From JAWKRB01 sp041389885 (GTDB taxonomy: Bacteria; Myxococcota_A; Polyangia; Polyangiales; Ga0077539), in contig JAWKRB010000028.1 of assembly GCA_041389885.1 (NCBI GenBank), positions 1 through 64,000 on the forward strand: DNA of 64,000 bases. Reading direction: 5' to 3'. Below the pieces are notes generated by a model. The model did no database searches and was not told the DNA's origin. It saw only the letters and a list, made by a program, of their open reading frames with translations. Made by a program: the position numbers and the translations under genes. Shown here one piece after another: positions 1 to 9,500 of this stretch (position 1 is its first letter; every line of letters begins with the position of its first letter).

Positions 1-29
1 AACGCCGCCGGGGTCCCTCGAAGCCCAAC

Positions 30-74
30 GCCCCCGTCAGGAATCACACTTCTCCGTGTGAGCCTGGCGGGGGC
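30..74. terminator. Long hairpin, probable terminator of a gene left of the window
   Basis: Outer arms at 30-41 and 63-74 pair with one G-T wobble (GCCCCCGTCAGG against CCTGGCGGGGGC). Inner arms at 44-49 and 56-61 (TCACAC/GTGTGA) pair around a 6-nt loop. T-rich DNA (TTTGTGCATTT) follows. The form fits an intrinsic terminator read rightwards, but the upstream gene is outside the window. Confidence 0.55.
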
Positions 75-185
75 TTTGTGCATTTGGGCGTTCGACGCAG
101 AGCGCGCGCGTCGGTGACCGCGCTGGCGAGCTTGTTGCTCGTCGCAAACTGGCCGTCGCCCGATCGCGCGGTGTAGGAGTTCGAC

Positions 186-2552
186 GTGGCCCGTGCCTCC
201 CGCTTCATCGCCGTCGTTCTGGCCATCGCGGGGGGTGGGCTCGCCGCGGCGGCGCCGAAGCTCGTGCGGGACCGTGTCCGCCACGCCGCGCTGACCGCGT
301 GCGCCGACCGCACCACCCTTCGCTGCGAGCTCGGCGGCGTCTCCCTCGCCGGCGACGGCGTGCTGCTGCGGGGCCTGGCGCTCCGTGACGCCGCGGGCGC
401 GCCGGTGCTCCGCGTGGCGAGGGCGTCGGCGCGCCTGAGTTGGCTCCGGCTGCTGCTCCGTCGCACGCAGGGGGTGTCGGTGCGGGTCGACGGCGTCGAG
501 CTCGTCGCCCGAGGCGCCCTGCCAACCCTCACGGGCTACCTTCGACCTCGAGCGCCTCAGGGAGCCCGTGGCGCGCGTCGCCTGCGCGTCGATCGGCTGT
601 CGGTCGAGGGGGTCACGGCCACGCTCGACCTCGCCAACGCCGGGTCCTCGCCCCTGGCGCTGCGGGTGCGCGGCGCTCGAGCCTCATGGCGCCGCGGCGC
701 GCCGGCGGAGCTTCGCTGGCCCGACGCCACCCTCACGCTCCGCGAGAGCGCCGCCCGCAGCGGACGCTGCGAGGTGACCCTCGACGACTGGCGCCGCGTC
801 GTCGACTGCGAAGGCTTCTCGGCCGTGGCCGACCTCACCACGCTCGGCGAGGCCTCCCACGACCTGCGCTCGCTCCTCGCGGGCTCCCCTGCGGCCCCCG
901 CGTCACCCGCGTCACCGACGGCGGGCCCGGAGGCTCCCGGCGCCCCGCCCAGGGTCATGGTGCACCTGCGTGATGGGAGCGTGCGGCTGGTGCGCGGGCG
1001 GTCCGAGCTGGTGCACCTCCAGCCCACGCAGGTCGACCTCACGATGCAGGGCGCGCAGGTTCAAGAGGCCCGGGTCGACGTGGGGGCCGGGAGCGACTCG
1101 GGCGCTTCGCTCAACGCGCTGCTGCACCGCCCGGCCGACGCGCCCTGGCGCCTCGCCTTGCACGCCGTCGACCTCCCGCTGAGCCGCCTCGCGCCATGGA
1201 TCCCCGCGGTCCCCTGGCACGGCACCGACCGTGGGACGCTCCGGGCGCAGGTGCGGCTCAGCCCCGAGGCCCGCGACGGGGTGTTTCAGCTCGAGGGCGA
1301 CGTCGCGGTGAACGATTTCGGGCTGCAGCACCCCGGCCTCGCCAGGGAGCCGGTCGACGGCCTCACCGCCTCCCTCGAAGGGCGCGTGCGCATCGATCTC
1401 CCGGGCCGGAGGGTCAGTTCGCCGAGCCTCAACGCGTCGATCAACGGCATGCGCTTCTCCCTTCAGGGATGGCTCGAGCGCGCGACCGCGCACACGGCCT
1501 TCGAGGCGAACCTTCAGGTCCCGCAGCTCGACTGCGACACGCCGCGCACCGCGCTGCCGATCAACGTGGTGGGGCCCCTGCGCGGCTTCGCCTTCGCCGG
1601 CACCCTCGCGGCGAACGCGTCGATCCGCCTCGACACCCGGCGCCTCAGCGAGACGACCTTCGACTTTCACGTCGACGACCACTGCATGGTCTCACGGGCC
1701 GGATTCGAGGCCAGCGTGACGCGATTCAGCGGTCCCTTCGTGCAGCGGGCGCAAGAGCCGGGCGGAGTCACCCGGGCGTTCATCACCGGACCCGGCGCGC
1801 CCGCGTGGGTCCCCCTCCCCTCGATCTCGCCCTTCGTGATCGGCGCCGTGGTCACCCGCGAAGACGGCGGCTTCTATCGACACCGGGGCTTCTCGCCCGA
1901 TGAGGTGCGCGGCGCCCTCGTGCGAAACGTCTCCCTCGGGCGCTTCGCCTTCGGCGCGAGCACCATCTCGATGCAGCTCGTGAAGAACGTCTTTCTCGCG
2001 CGCGAGAAGACCCTGGTGAGAAAGCTCCAGGAGGTCGCCCTCACCTGGTGGCTCGAGAGCGCCCTCGACAAGAACTCGATCCTCGAGCTGTACCTGAACG
2101 TCGTCGAGTTCGGCCCCGGGATCTACGGCGTGGGCCCCGCGGCGCGGTACTTCTTCGGCGTCGAGCCTCGAGACCTGACGATCCTCCAGGCGGCGTACCT
2201 CGCCACGCTGCTCCCGGCGCCCGTGCCCCGCTTCGCGATCTTTCAGCGCGGGGTCGTCCCCATGGAAACCCTCCAACGCCTGCGCGGCATCGCCCGGGCG
2301 ATGGTCGGCGCCCGCCTCGTGGACCCCGTCGAGGGGGAGCGCGCGCGCTCGGAGGGCCTCGCGTTTCGCCCCAGCGCGACGACGCCTCCGCTCCCAGGCA
2401 CGTGGTTCGTCGACCCCTCGACCACCGACGAGGCCGCGCGGGCCATGGTCGAGCGCGCGGCGGTGCGCGTGAGCCCGCCGACGACCGACCCCGACTCGCC
2501 CGTCCCCGCCGCCCCCCCAGAGGACGAGTCTCAAGACGACAGCCCGCGGTGA
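186..2552 (+). CDS. AsmA-like/GT51 peptidoglycan transglycosylase domain protein
   Basis: 788 aa with a GTG start. Residues 1-25 form an uncleaved-looking membrane anchor. Residues about 30-530 are beta-rich and look like an AsmA/DUF3971-type periplasmic region. Residues about 535-720 are a glycosyltransferase 51 domain: the catalytic-Glu motif EDGGFYRHRG is near 559, STISMQLVKN near 592, and the second conserved block ILELYLN...GPGIYGVG follows. GT51 enzymes polymerise lipid II into glycan strands. No transpeptidase domain follows, so the enzyme would be monofunctional. The C-terminus is a Pro/Asp-rich acidic tail. The nuclease gene follows after 19 bp. The domain order (AsmA-like then GT51) differs from the usual short MtgA and from class A PBPs. 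Catalytic assignment is firm; the role of the N-terminal region is inferred. Confidence 0.9.
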   Translation: MARASRFIAVVLAIAGGGLAAAAPKLVRDRVRHAALTACADRTTLRCELGGVSLAGDGVLLRGLALRDAAGAPVLRVARASARLSWLRLLLRRTQGVSVRVDGVELVARGALPTLTGYLRPRAPQGARGARRLRVDRLSVEGVTATLDLANAGSSPLALRVRGARASWRRGAPAELRWPDATLTLRESAARSGRCEVTLDDWRRVVDCEGFSAVADLTTLGEASHDLRSLLAGSPAAPASPASPTAGPEAPGAPPRVMVHLRDGSVRLVRGRSELVHLQPTQVDLTMQGAQVQEARVDVGAGSDSGASLNALLHRPADAPWRLALHAVDLPLSRLAPWIPAVPWHGTDRGTLRAQVRLSPEARDGVFQLEGDVAVNDFGLQHPGLAREPVDGLTASLEGRVRIDLPGRRVSSPSLNASINGMRFSLQGWLERATAHTAFEANLQVPQLDCDTPRTALPINVVGPLRGFAFAGTLAANASIRLDTRRLSETTFDFHVDDHCMVSRAGFEASVTRFSGPFVQRAQEPGGVTRAFITGPGAPAWVPLPSISPFVIGAVVTREDGGFYRHRGFSPDEVRGALVRNVSLGRFAFGASTISMQLVKNVFLAREKTLVRKLQEVALTWWLESALDKNSILELYLNVVEFGPGIYGVGPAARYFFGVEPRDLTILQAAYLATLLPAPVPRFAIFQRGVVPMETLQRLRGIARAMVGARLVDPVEGERARSEGLAFRPSATTPPLPGTWFVDPSTTDEAARAMVERAAVRVSPPTTDPDSPVPAAPPEDESQDDSPR

Positions 2553-2554
2553 GA

Positions 2555-2560
2555 TACAGT
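2555..2560 (+). promoter_or_regulatory. -10-like TACAGT next to the nuclease start
   Basis: TAnnnT hexamer ending 11 nt before the ATG at 2572; the preceding stop codon (2550-2552) leaves little room for a leader. One of the leaderless-type sites described in the findings. Confidence 0.45.
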
Positions 2561-2571
2561 CGCGGCTGGCG

Positions 2572-5268
2572 ATGCCCGACTCCCCCGCTCCGAGCTCACT
2601 CCGTGACGCCGTCGACGCGCTGCTCCGCGACGACGACCTCGCGCGCCTCGACGCGCTGACCTCCCCCTTCGACCCCCTCGCGGTGATGGGCTGGTCGGCG
2701 CGCGAGCGGGCGCACACGCGGCTCCTCGCCTGGCTGCTCGACCCGCGAGCGCGAAGCCCCGAGCGCGCCCACGGGTTCGGCCTCGCGCCGCTTCGCGCCC
2801 TGCTCAAGCTCTGCCTCGACGCGTCCGAAGCCGCTGCGCCGCAAGGAGAGGACGACCTTCGCGTGTGGTGCGAGGAGCGCCTCGGCGACGGGCTCCGCGC
2901 GACGGCGAGGGCGCCTGACCTCCGGTGCGAGTGGTCCGACGCGGGGGGGAGCCCGTGGGTGCTGCTGCTCGAAGACAAGCTCGACGCCGCCGAGGGCGAC
3001 GAGCAGCTCGCCGACTACCTCGGCTGGATGCGGAGGCACCGCCCGGGCTGTCGTCGCCTGCTGGTCTACCTCACCCCCGACGGCAGGGCGCCGACCTCGC
3101 TGCGCGACGCCCCAGAGCTCCGGGTCCTGCGCTGGGGCGCCCTCGCCTCGGCCCTCGACGCCGCCCTGCCCGACGGCCGCGACGACGACGCGCTGCGCTT
3201 CGCCCGCGCCTGCCTGCGCGCCCTCGCCGCGCGCTTCGACGCCCCCGCGGAGGTCCGCGCCCTGCTCGCGAGGCTCGGCGCCGCGCACCCCGAGGCCGTC
3301 GAGTCCCTCGGGCCCGACGGGGACCCCGAGCTGCGCCGGGGTCTGGTCGCGCGCTTTCCCGCGGCGGCGGCGCGGCTGAAGACCTTCGCGCCGAAGGAGG
3401 TCGCGCTGGGGAGGGAGTGGGCCGAGCGCGTCCGGGATGCGTTCAATTCGCTTGCGCTGCAACGGTATCGAATGACCGTCGGGAGCGTCGGCGAGTCCCT
3501 GAGCTGGTCCTTCGACGGCGTGACCGACCGGGTGGGGCTGCACGCGCTGGTGTGGCCCGGGCACCGCCTGGGGGTTCGTCACGCGCGGTGGCTCCTCGCG
3601 CTGCACGCGCCCAACCGGAGCGTCGCCGACGCGGTGCGGGAGCGCGATCAGGCCGAGGCCCTCGAGGCCCTGGGCGACGAGACCCGGGGCTGGCTCCTCG
3701 CCGCGACGCCCCTGCGCGAGGCGGGCGAGACGTGGAAGTGGCTGCGGCTCAGCGAGCCCCTCCCCCTCCCCCGAGGGGTCGACGACGCCTCCGCGGCGGC
3801 GCGCTTCGCCGAGGCGCTGCGCGACGCCCTCGGCGCCCACCTCGACGCGCTGGGCCGCGCCTTCGCCAGCCCCTCGACGCGGCTCTACAGCGTGGACCTC
3901 GACCTGGAGCACCTCGTCCCGGTCGACGTGCGCGACCGCGAGGCGCTGCACGCCGAGGCCCGGAGCGACGCGCGGCACGCCGTGGTGCTGGGTCCGCGTC
4001 GGGCCGATCGCCCTGAGGCCCTGCGCGCGGCGGCGTCGCTGGGCGGGCTCTTCGCGGAGACCTACGGCGGCACCGGGGCGCTCTCGTACGACTACGACGG
4101 CGCGCTCGCGCTGGGCCTCGCGGGGCGCGGGCGCCCGCTCACGGTGATTCGCCTCGACGTGCTCGACGCCGACGACGCGCCGAGGCTGCGCGCGCGCTTC
4201 AAGCAAGAGGGCGACGTGGTGCTCCTCGGCGAGCCCTCCGACGCCGCCAGGGCCGCCCTGGGCGCGGTGCTCGACGGGTGCGGGAGCGCCGCGCCCTGCG
4301 ACGACGACGACCGCGAGCGGCCCATCACCTGGCTCGGGGTCGCGTCGACGCTGCGCGACCTGCGGGGACTCGGTCGGCGCTGGAGGGTCACCGCCTCGCC
4401 CATCGCGACGGTCGCCGCGGCGACGGAGGGCGATCCCGTGGTGCTCGCCTGGCGCTCGGGGCCGCTGCGGGTGGTGCTGCTCGCGGCGCAGGTCGACCCG
4501 CTGCGGGGGCTGCCCGAGCGATTCGGGCGGTGGTTCAGGGCGCTCCTCGGCGCGCTGGAGCCCCTGGCCGAGCCCGTGACCTCGGCCGCGCCCGCGCCGG
4601 CCCCGATGCCCAGGCGGGCGCTGGCGCCGGCGGTCGCGCGAGGCTCCGGCCAGGCGGTGCTCCCGTGGGGCGCCTCCCCTCGCCTCCCCCGAGGCGCCCG
4701 CGCCGATGCCGTGATCGAGAGCCTCGACGACGTGGTCATCGTCGACACTGAGACCACCGGGCTCAGCTCGTCGGCGCGCATCGTTGAGATCGGCGCGCTG
4801 CACGTGCGCGGCGGCAGCGTCGTGGGGCAATTTCAGACCTTCGTCGACCCCGAGGAGCCCATCCCCCGCGCGGTGATTCGCGTGCACGGGATCACCGACG
4901 CCATGGTGAAGGGCTCGCCCACCGCGGGGGACGCGATTCGCGCCTGGCAGCGCTTCGCCGCGGGGCGCCCGGTGCTCGCGCACAACGCCGCCTTCGACCA
5001 CCGGATGTTCGCCCAGGACGCCGCGCGCGTCGGCCTCGGCCGGCTCGGGCTGGCGTTCTGGTGCACCCGGCGCTTCGCGAAGGCCGCGTTCCCGAAGGCG
5101 CCCGGGTACGGGCTGGCCAAGCTGTCGGCGTGGCTCAAGCTCCCGTCGCCCCCCACGCACCGCGCGGTGGCCGACTGCGCCACCACGCACGGTCTGCTGG
5201 CCGCGTGCCGCGCGGTCTCGACCGACGCCGAGCTCTCGGGCGCCCACGGCCCCCCGAAGCCGCTGTAG
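2572..5268 (+). CDS. PD-(D/E)XK nuclease fused to DEDDh 3'-5' exonuclease
   Basis: 898 aa. The N-terminal 240 residues resemble the PDDEXK_4 family: a LLAWLLDP segment, an acidic residue near 118, and LLLEDKLDA with E134/K136 completing the ExK motif, then EQLADYLGW. A middle part (about 250-690) of unknown fold follows. The last 180 residues are a complete DnaQ-like DEDDh exonuclease: D725 and E727 in VDTETTG, D809 in HNAAFD, H863 and D868 in HRAVAD. Both active sites look intact. PDDEXK_4 proteins are uncharacterised nucleases often found in accessory or defence loci; DEDDh domains degrade DNA or RNA 3' to 5'. No toxin, ATPase or methylase partner is adjacent, so repair, processing or stand-alone defence are all open. 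Confidence 0.85.
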   Translation: MPDSPAPSSLRDAVDALLRDDDLARLDALTSPFDPLAVMGWSARERAHTRLLAWLLDPRARSPERAHGFGLAPLRALLKLCLDASEAAAPQGEDDLRVWCEERLGDGLRATARAPDLRCEWSDAGGSPWVLLLEDKLDAAEGDEQLADYLGWMRRHRPGCRRLLVYLTPDGRAPTSLRDAPELRVLRWGALASALDAALPDGRDDDALRFARACLRALAARFDAPAEVRALLARLGAAHPEAVESLGPDGDPELRRGLVARFPAAAARLKTFAPKEVALGREWAERVRDAFNSLALQRYRMTVGSVGESLSWSFDGVTDRVGLHALVWPGHRLGVRHARWLLALHAPNRSVADAVRERDQAEALEALGDETRGWLLAATPLREAGETWKWLRLSEPLPLPRGVDDASAAARFAEALRDALGAHLDALGRAFASPSTRLYSVDLDLEHLVPVDVRDREALHAEARSDARHAVVLGPRRADRPEALRAAASLGGLFAETYGGTGALSYDYDGALALGLAGRGRPLTVIRLDVLDADDAPRLRARFKQEGDVVLLGEPSDAARAALGAVLDGCGSAAPCDDDDRERPITWLGVASTLRDLRGLGRRWRVTASPIATVAAATEGDPVVLAWRSGPLRVVLLAAQVDPLRGLPERFGRWFRALLGALEPLAEPVTSAAPAPAPMPRRALAPAVARGSGQAVLPWGASPRLPRGARADAVIESLDDVVIVDTETTGLSSSARIVEIGALHVRGGSVVGQFQTFVDPEEPIPRAVIRVHGITDAMVKGSPTAGDAIRAWQRFAAGRPVLAHNAAFDHRMFAQDAARVGLGRLGLAFWCTRRFAKAAFPKAPGYGLAKLSAWLKLPSPPTHRAVADCATTHGLLAACRAVSTDAELSGAHGPPKPL

Positions 5269-5336
5269 CCCCCCTCTGCCCGGCACAATCGACCGGCGGC
5301 GACACGAAGGCGTTGGGCGCCGCGCGGGCCACAGGA

Positions 5337-5342
5337 TAGGGT
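5337..5342 (+). promoter_or_regulatory. Candidate -10 (TAGGGT) of the methyltransferase gene
   Basis: The 238-bp gap 5269-5506 is GC-rich with little structure. TAGGGT at 5337-5342 is the only good -10-like hexamer; it would give a leader of roughly 155 nt before the GTG at 5507. No convincing -35 was seen. The CT-rich stretch at 5391-5403 has no clear role. Confidence 0.3.
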
Positions 5343-5506
5343 GCCGCGCCCCTCAAGCGAGGCATCCCGTACCTCGCGCCTGCCGAGGCGCTCCTCTCTC
5401 TCTCTGCGTCCACGACGTCGGGGCGGAGCAGACCGCTCCAGCACCCATCGCCTGGTGTTCGCGCGCCCCTCCGCGCCGAACGATTCGACCGAGAGAGGTC
5501 CCCACC

Positions 5507-6535
5507 GTGGACGTTCTGACCGCACTCAGCAACCAGTCTGACTACTCGCGCAACCAGCTCCAGCTCATCCTGGGCGCGTGGATCCTCGCGGGCGCCACCG
5601 AGCGCAAGAAGATCTCCCTCGTCGACGGCGACGTCGCCGAGGAGGACTACGACAAGCGCTCGCTCTACTCCCTGCTGTACGCCCTCTACCGCTCGGTGGG
5701 CGAGGCCCGCAGCGAGCACGGCGAGCCCTATGAGTTCACCTTCAACACCTGGGGCTACGCCTGGCCCGAGGCGTGGGGCGACGCGCCCACCACGAGCCGC
5801 GACCCGCAGCGCTTCGGGCGCAACGCGTACACCGGGCTGTACCACTTCGACGAGGTGAAGCAGTACATCGCCGACCGCGACGGCGCGGTGCACATCATCG
5901 AGCTCGGCTGCGGCACCGGCGCGGGGGCCCACCAGGTCTGCGCCAACGTGCTCAAGCAGGCGACCTACGAGGCCGTCGACATGCAGCAGGCGGCGATTCG
6001 CACCTGCCACCGCAAGTTCGTGCCCGAGCTGGGCGGGCGGCTCAAGGCGACGTGCTCCGACGCGACGCTCCTCGCGCGGCCCGACGGCAGCGCCGACTTC
6101 GTCGCGGTGAACGAGACGCACGTCACCGAGCTCGCCGGCGTGGTCACCGACGAGGACGAGCGCTTCTTTCGCAAGGCGCACGCGCTGCTCAAGCCCGGCG
6201 GGCGCATCGTGTGGGGCAACGCGATCCCCGACGCGACCTGGGGCGCGTGCTTCAAGTTCCTCGAGGGCATCGGGTTCGAGCTCAAGGAGGAGTGCGACGT
6301 GACCGCCGAGGCCGTGCGCGCGCGCGACGAGGACAAGGCGCGCATCGACGCCTACGTGCGGCAGTGCATGGAGACCTTCTACGGCTTTCGCATCCCCGTG
6401 CTCGGCGAGCGCAAGCGCAGGGAGGCCGACGTGGCCCTCAAGAACTTCGCGCGCAACCCCGGCACGCGGCTCTACCAGAACATGGTCGACCGCACCGACA
6501 CCTACCGCGTGGTCTGCCTCGAGAAGGTCTCGTGA
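5507..6535 (+). CDS. Class I SAM-dependent methyltransferase
   Basis: 342 aa, GTG start preceded by a strong GAGAGAGG at 5491-5498. Motif I (IIELGCGTGAG, residues 130-140) binds SAM, followed by the acidic YEAVDM strand (motif II) and LLKPGGRIVWGN (motif III-like). The N-terminal 125 residues carry an extra Trp/Tyr-rich segment and there is a C-terminal extension of about 90 residues, so it is larger than a minimal methyltransferase and may act on a lipid or natural product. No signal peptide, so cytoplasmic. The substrate cannot be told from sequence. It stands alone between the nuclease and the convergent kinase gene, with its own leader. Confidence 0.85.
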   Translation: MDVLTALSNQSDYSRNQLQLILGAWILAGATERKKISLVDGDVAEEDYDKRSLYSLLYALYRSVGEARSEHGEPYEFTFNTWGYAWPEAWGDAPTTSRDPQRFGRNAYTGLYHFDEVKQYIADRDGAVHIIELGCGTGAGAHQVCANVLKQATYEAVDMQQAAIRTCHRKFVPELGGRLKATCSDATLLARPDGSADFVAVNETHVTELAGVVTDEDERFFRKAHALLKPGGRIVWGNAIPDATWGACFKFLEGIGFELKEECDVTAEAVRARDEDKARIDAYVRQCMETFYGFRIPVLGERKRREADVALKNFARNPGTRLYQNMVDRTDTYRVVCLEKVS

Positions 6536-6541
6536 CCTCGA

Positions 6542-6562
6542 AGCCCTTGCGACGCAAGGGCT
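6542..6562. terminator. Bidirectional terminator between convergent genes
   Basis: Perfect 10-bp inverted repeat AGCCCTTGCG/CGCAAGGGCT around one base, in the 33-bp gap between the methyltransferase stop (6535) and the kinase stop (6569). There is no T-run, so termination may be assisted. It is the only convergent junction in the window with a clear hairpin. Confidence 0.6.
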
Positions 6563-6568
6563 CGTCGC

Positions 6569-9500
6569 TCACCCCCGGAGGAACGACTCCCAGCGCGGGA
6601 TGAACTGCCTCATGCTGATGCGCTGGCGGGGGTCGAGCCGCGTGGCGTCGCGCAGCAGCTCGATGAGCTCCGCTCGTCGCGGGAGCTGCGGGAGCCGCTG
6701 CCAGGGCGGCGACTCGGTGGCGTGCGCGACGAGCACGGCGTTGAGCTCGGTCCGGTTCTCGAGGTAGGGGTTGGCGCCGGTGAGCATCTCGAAGATCACC
6801 ACGGCGAGGGAGTACACGTCGACGCCCGGTCCTACGGTGTCGAGCCCGCGGGCCACCTCGGGCGCGATGTAGCCCGGCGTGCCGGTCACGCCCTCGTGCG
6901 GACCCGCGCGGTGCACCTCGGTGGCGATGCCGAAATCAATGAGCACGCCGCGCACGAACTCGACGCTGCCGAGGGTGCTCGCGTCGATCTCGCCGCCGTG
7001 CGGCAGGTCGGCCTGCATCAGCACGTTCGCCGGCTTCACGTCGCGGTGGATCACCCCGCGGCCGTGCAGGTACGCCAGCGCCCGCGCCGCGTCGAGGATC
7101 ACCGGGCCGACGTGCTCGAGGCGCACCGCGCCGAGCTTTCGCAGCAGGGTCTCGAGCGAGGCGCCGGGGATGTACTCCACGGCGATGAAGGCCCCCTCGT
7201 CGATGAAGCCCGCGTCGACGATGCTCACGATGTTGGGGTGGACGATCTGCGCGAGGCGCTGCATCTCGCCCTCGAAGAGCGCGCGAGCGGTCTCCGCGGT
7301 CTTGCCCCGAAAGCGCTCCCAGGGGAGCAGCTTGACCACCACCTTCTTGCCCGGCGCGGGCCCCTCGCCGAGGTACGTGGTCGCCATGCCCCCCTCGTGG
7401 CTGCTCGAGAGCTCGCCGAGGACCTTGAGACGGCCGATGTAGCGGACGTCGTCTTCGCGGCCCACGAGGGCGTCGCTCGCGAGCTCGCGCACGGTCACCA
7501 GAGACTTCGCCAGGAGCCCTCGCACGCCCGGCGCCAGCAGCGCGCCGCACGACGACGCGATGGCCTCGCAGAGCGTCGAGAGCTCGCCGAGGTAGTGCTC
7601 GACGACCTCGGCCCGGCGCGCGGCGTCGACGAACTTCAGCGACGTGGCGGTGAGCAGGCGGTTGAGCCCCGCGGCGCGCTCGGCGAGGGGCTCGCGCCGG
7701 GTCGCCGCGCCGGAGCGGGCCTGGTCGGCGGTGAGGGCGAAGGTCACGTCGCCGAGGCACTCCGCGAGGGTGTCGACGAGGCCGGCGAGCTCGCTGAGGT
7801 CGAAGCGCGCGAGGCCGCTCCAGTGCGTCTCGGCGCGGCGCTGGAGCACCGCGGCGCACTCCGCCGCGAGGGAGGCCATGAGCTTCGCCAGCCTCCCCGG
7901 CGCGTCGCCGAGGAGCCCCGAGAGGATCTGCAGGTCGCGGGACACGTCGCGCCCCGCGCGGGAGGCCGACTCGATGAGCGCGAAGAGCTGGTCGAGGGCC
8001 GCCTCGCTCTCGGCGTCGCCGAGCCAGCGCCGCATGCGGAGGTGGCGCTCGGTGATCGCGCCGCGCAGGGCCATCCACGCGAGCACCTGGACCTCGGCCC
8101 CCTCGCCGACGCTCGGCCGCAGCGAGGCCGAGAGCTCGCCGATGGCGCCGGCGGTGTAGCGCTGCACGGGCGCCTGCGAGAGCAGCGGGTCTTCGGCGAG
8201 GCGCTCGAGGGTCTCGAAGACCTGGTCGCGCACGACCTCGGCGGCGGTGCGACGGTTCGTCGGCGCGACGCGGGGGAGCACGGCGGCGGTGCGCACGAGC
8301 CAGCGGCGCCAGGCGAAGGTGCGCGGCGTCGGGCGGCGGAGGCCAGACCACACCATCTTCAGCAGCCGCACCCGGAGCCCGTCGATCATCGACAGCGCCG
8401 CGGCGCGAGGCCCCCCGTCGGCGATGCGGTGCGCCGCGACCTCGAGGTCGCCGTCGACCAGGAGGTCGACGATCTCTTCGAGGAGCATGCACGCCCGCGC
8501 GGTGGTGCGGGGGACGTCCTGCGAGATCGCGCGGGAGGAGTTGCCGACGAGCACGTCGAGCTCGGCGGCGAACCCGTCGACGGTCGCGCGGGCGACCCCG
8601 CTGCTCGGGACGCGCCCGATCACCGCCGCGAAATCGAGCAGCAGCGTGGCCGGCGCGCGCAGCTCCTCGGCGGACATCACCCTCGCCGCCAGGGCCACCG
8701 CGCGCTCGGCGCGCTCGGCCTCGACCCCGCCGCCGGTCCACGCCTCGGCCCTGGCGCGCACGGCGGTCGCCGCCCGCGCGACGCGGTCGGCCTGCGCGGG
8801 CCGGCGCGCGCGGATCTCGAGCACCGCGCGGCTCAGCACCATCCACGCCTCGGGCCCGCCCCTCGCCGCGAAGGCGAGCGCGCGCGCGAGCCACGCGTCG
8901 TCGTCGTCGTCGGTCACGAGGTCGGGCAGGCCCACCGAGAGCGCGGCGACCGTGGTGGCCTCGGAGGCGCTCGCCGCCGCGTCGTCGTCGACGGGGGCGA
9001 GGAGCGGCGCGAGCACCTCGTCGCGGCGCGCGCGGAGGGCGGCGGGGGAGCGCGGAGAGAGGTTGCCGAGCGCGGCGAAGGCCCTGCGCCGCAGCACGCT
9101 CGACGCGTCCTGCTCGTCGAGCACGGCGAGCAGCCGCAGGCCGAGGCGCTCGATCGCGCAGAGCCGCCCGAGGGCGCGGGCGGCGCGGGCCCAGATCGAC
9201 CAGCGGGCGTTCTCGAGGGCGTCGATGAGCGAGCGCTCGAGGGCCTCGACGGTCCCGACGCTGAGCGCGTCGAACTCGCGCTCGTGGCGGCTGAGGGCCG
9301 TCACCAGGCGCATCGCGCGGAGAGAGGACCGGGGGGTGTGGTGGTCGAGGATGAGCGCGCTCCAGAGCGCCGGCGCCGCCTCGGCGAGGTGCGCCAGCGG
9401 GAGCGGAAAGTCTCCGTTCAGGTCCGCGTCGAGGAGCACGAAGTCGAGGGCGATGAGGATCCAGGGAGGGATCTCGGGCCCCGGCTCTGCCCTCAGCAGG

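Noticed and set aside
5269..5506. SAM-type riboswitch before the methyltransferase gene
   Set aside because: No conserved riboswitch core could be traced by eye; only a weak -10 is supported.
5341..5541. 66-codon frame in the leader of the methyltransferase gene
   Set aside because: Ser/Arg-rich with no motif; overlaps the true start and its Shine-Dalgarno.
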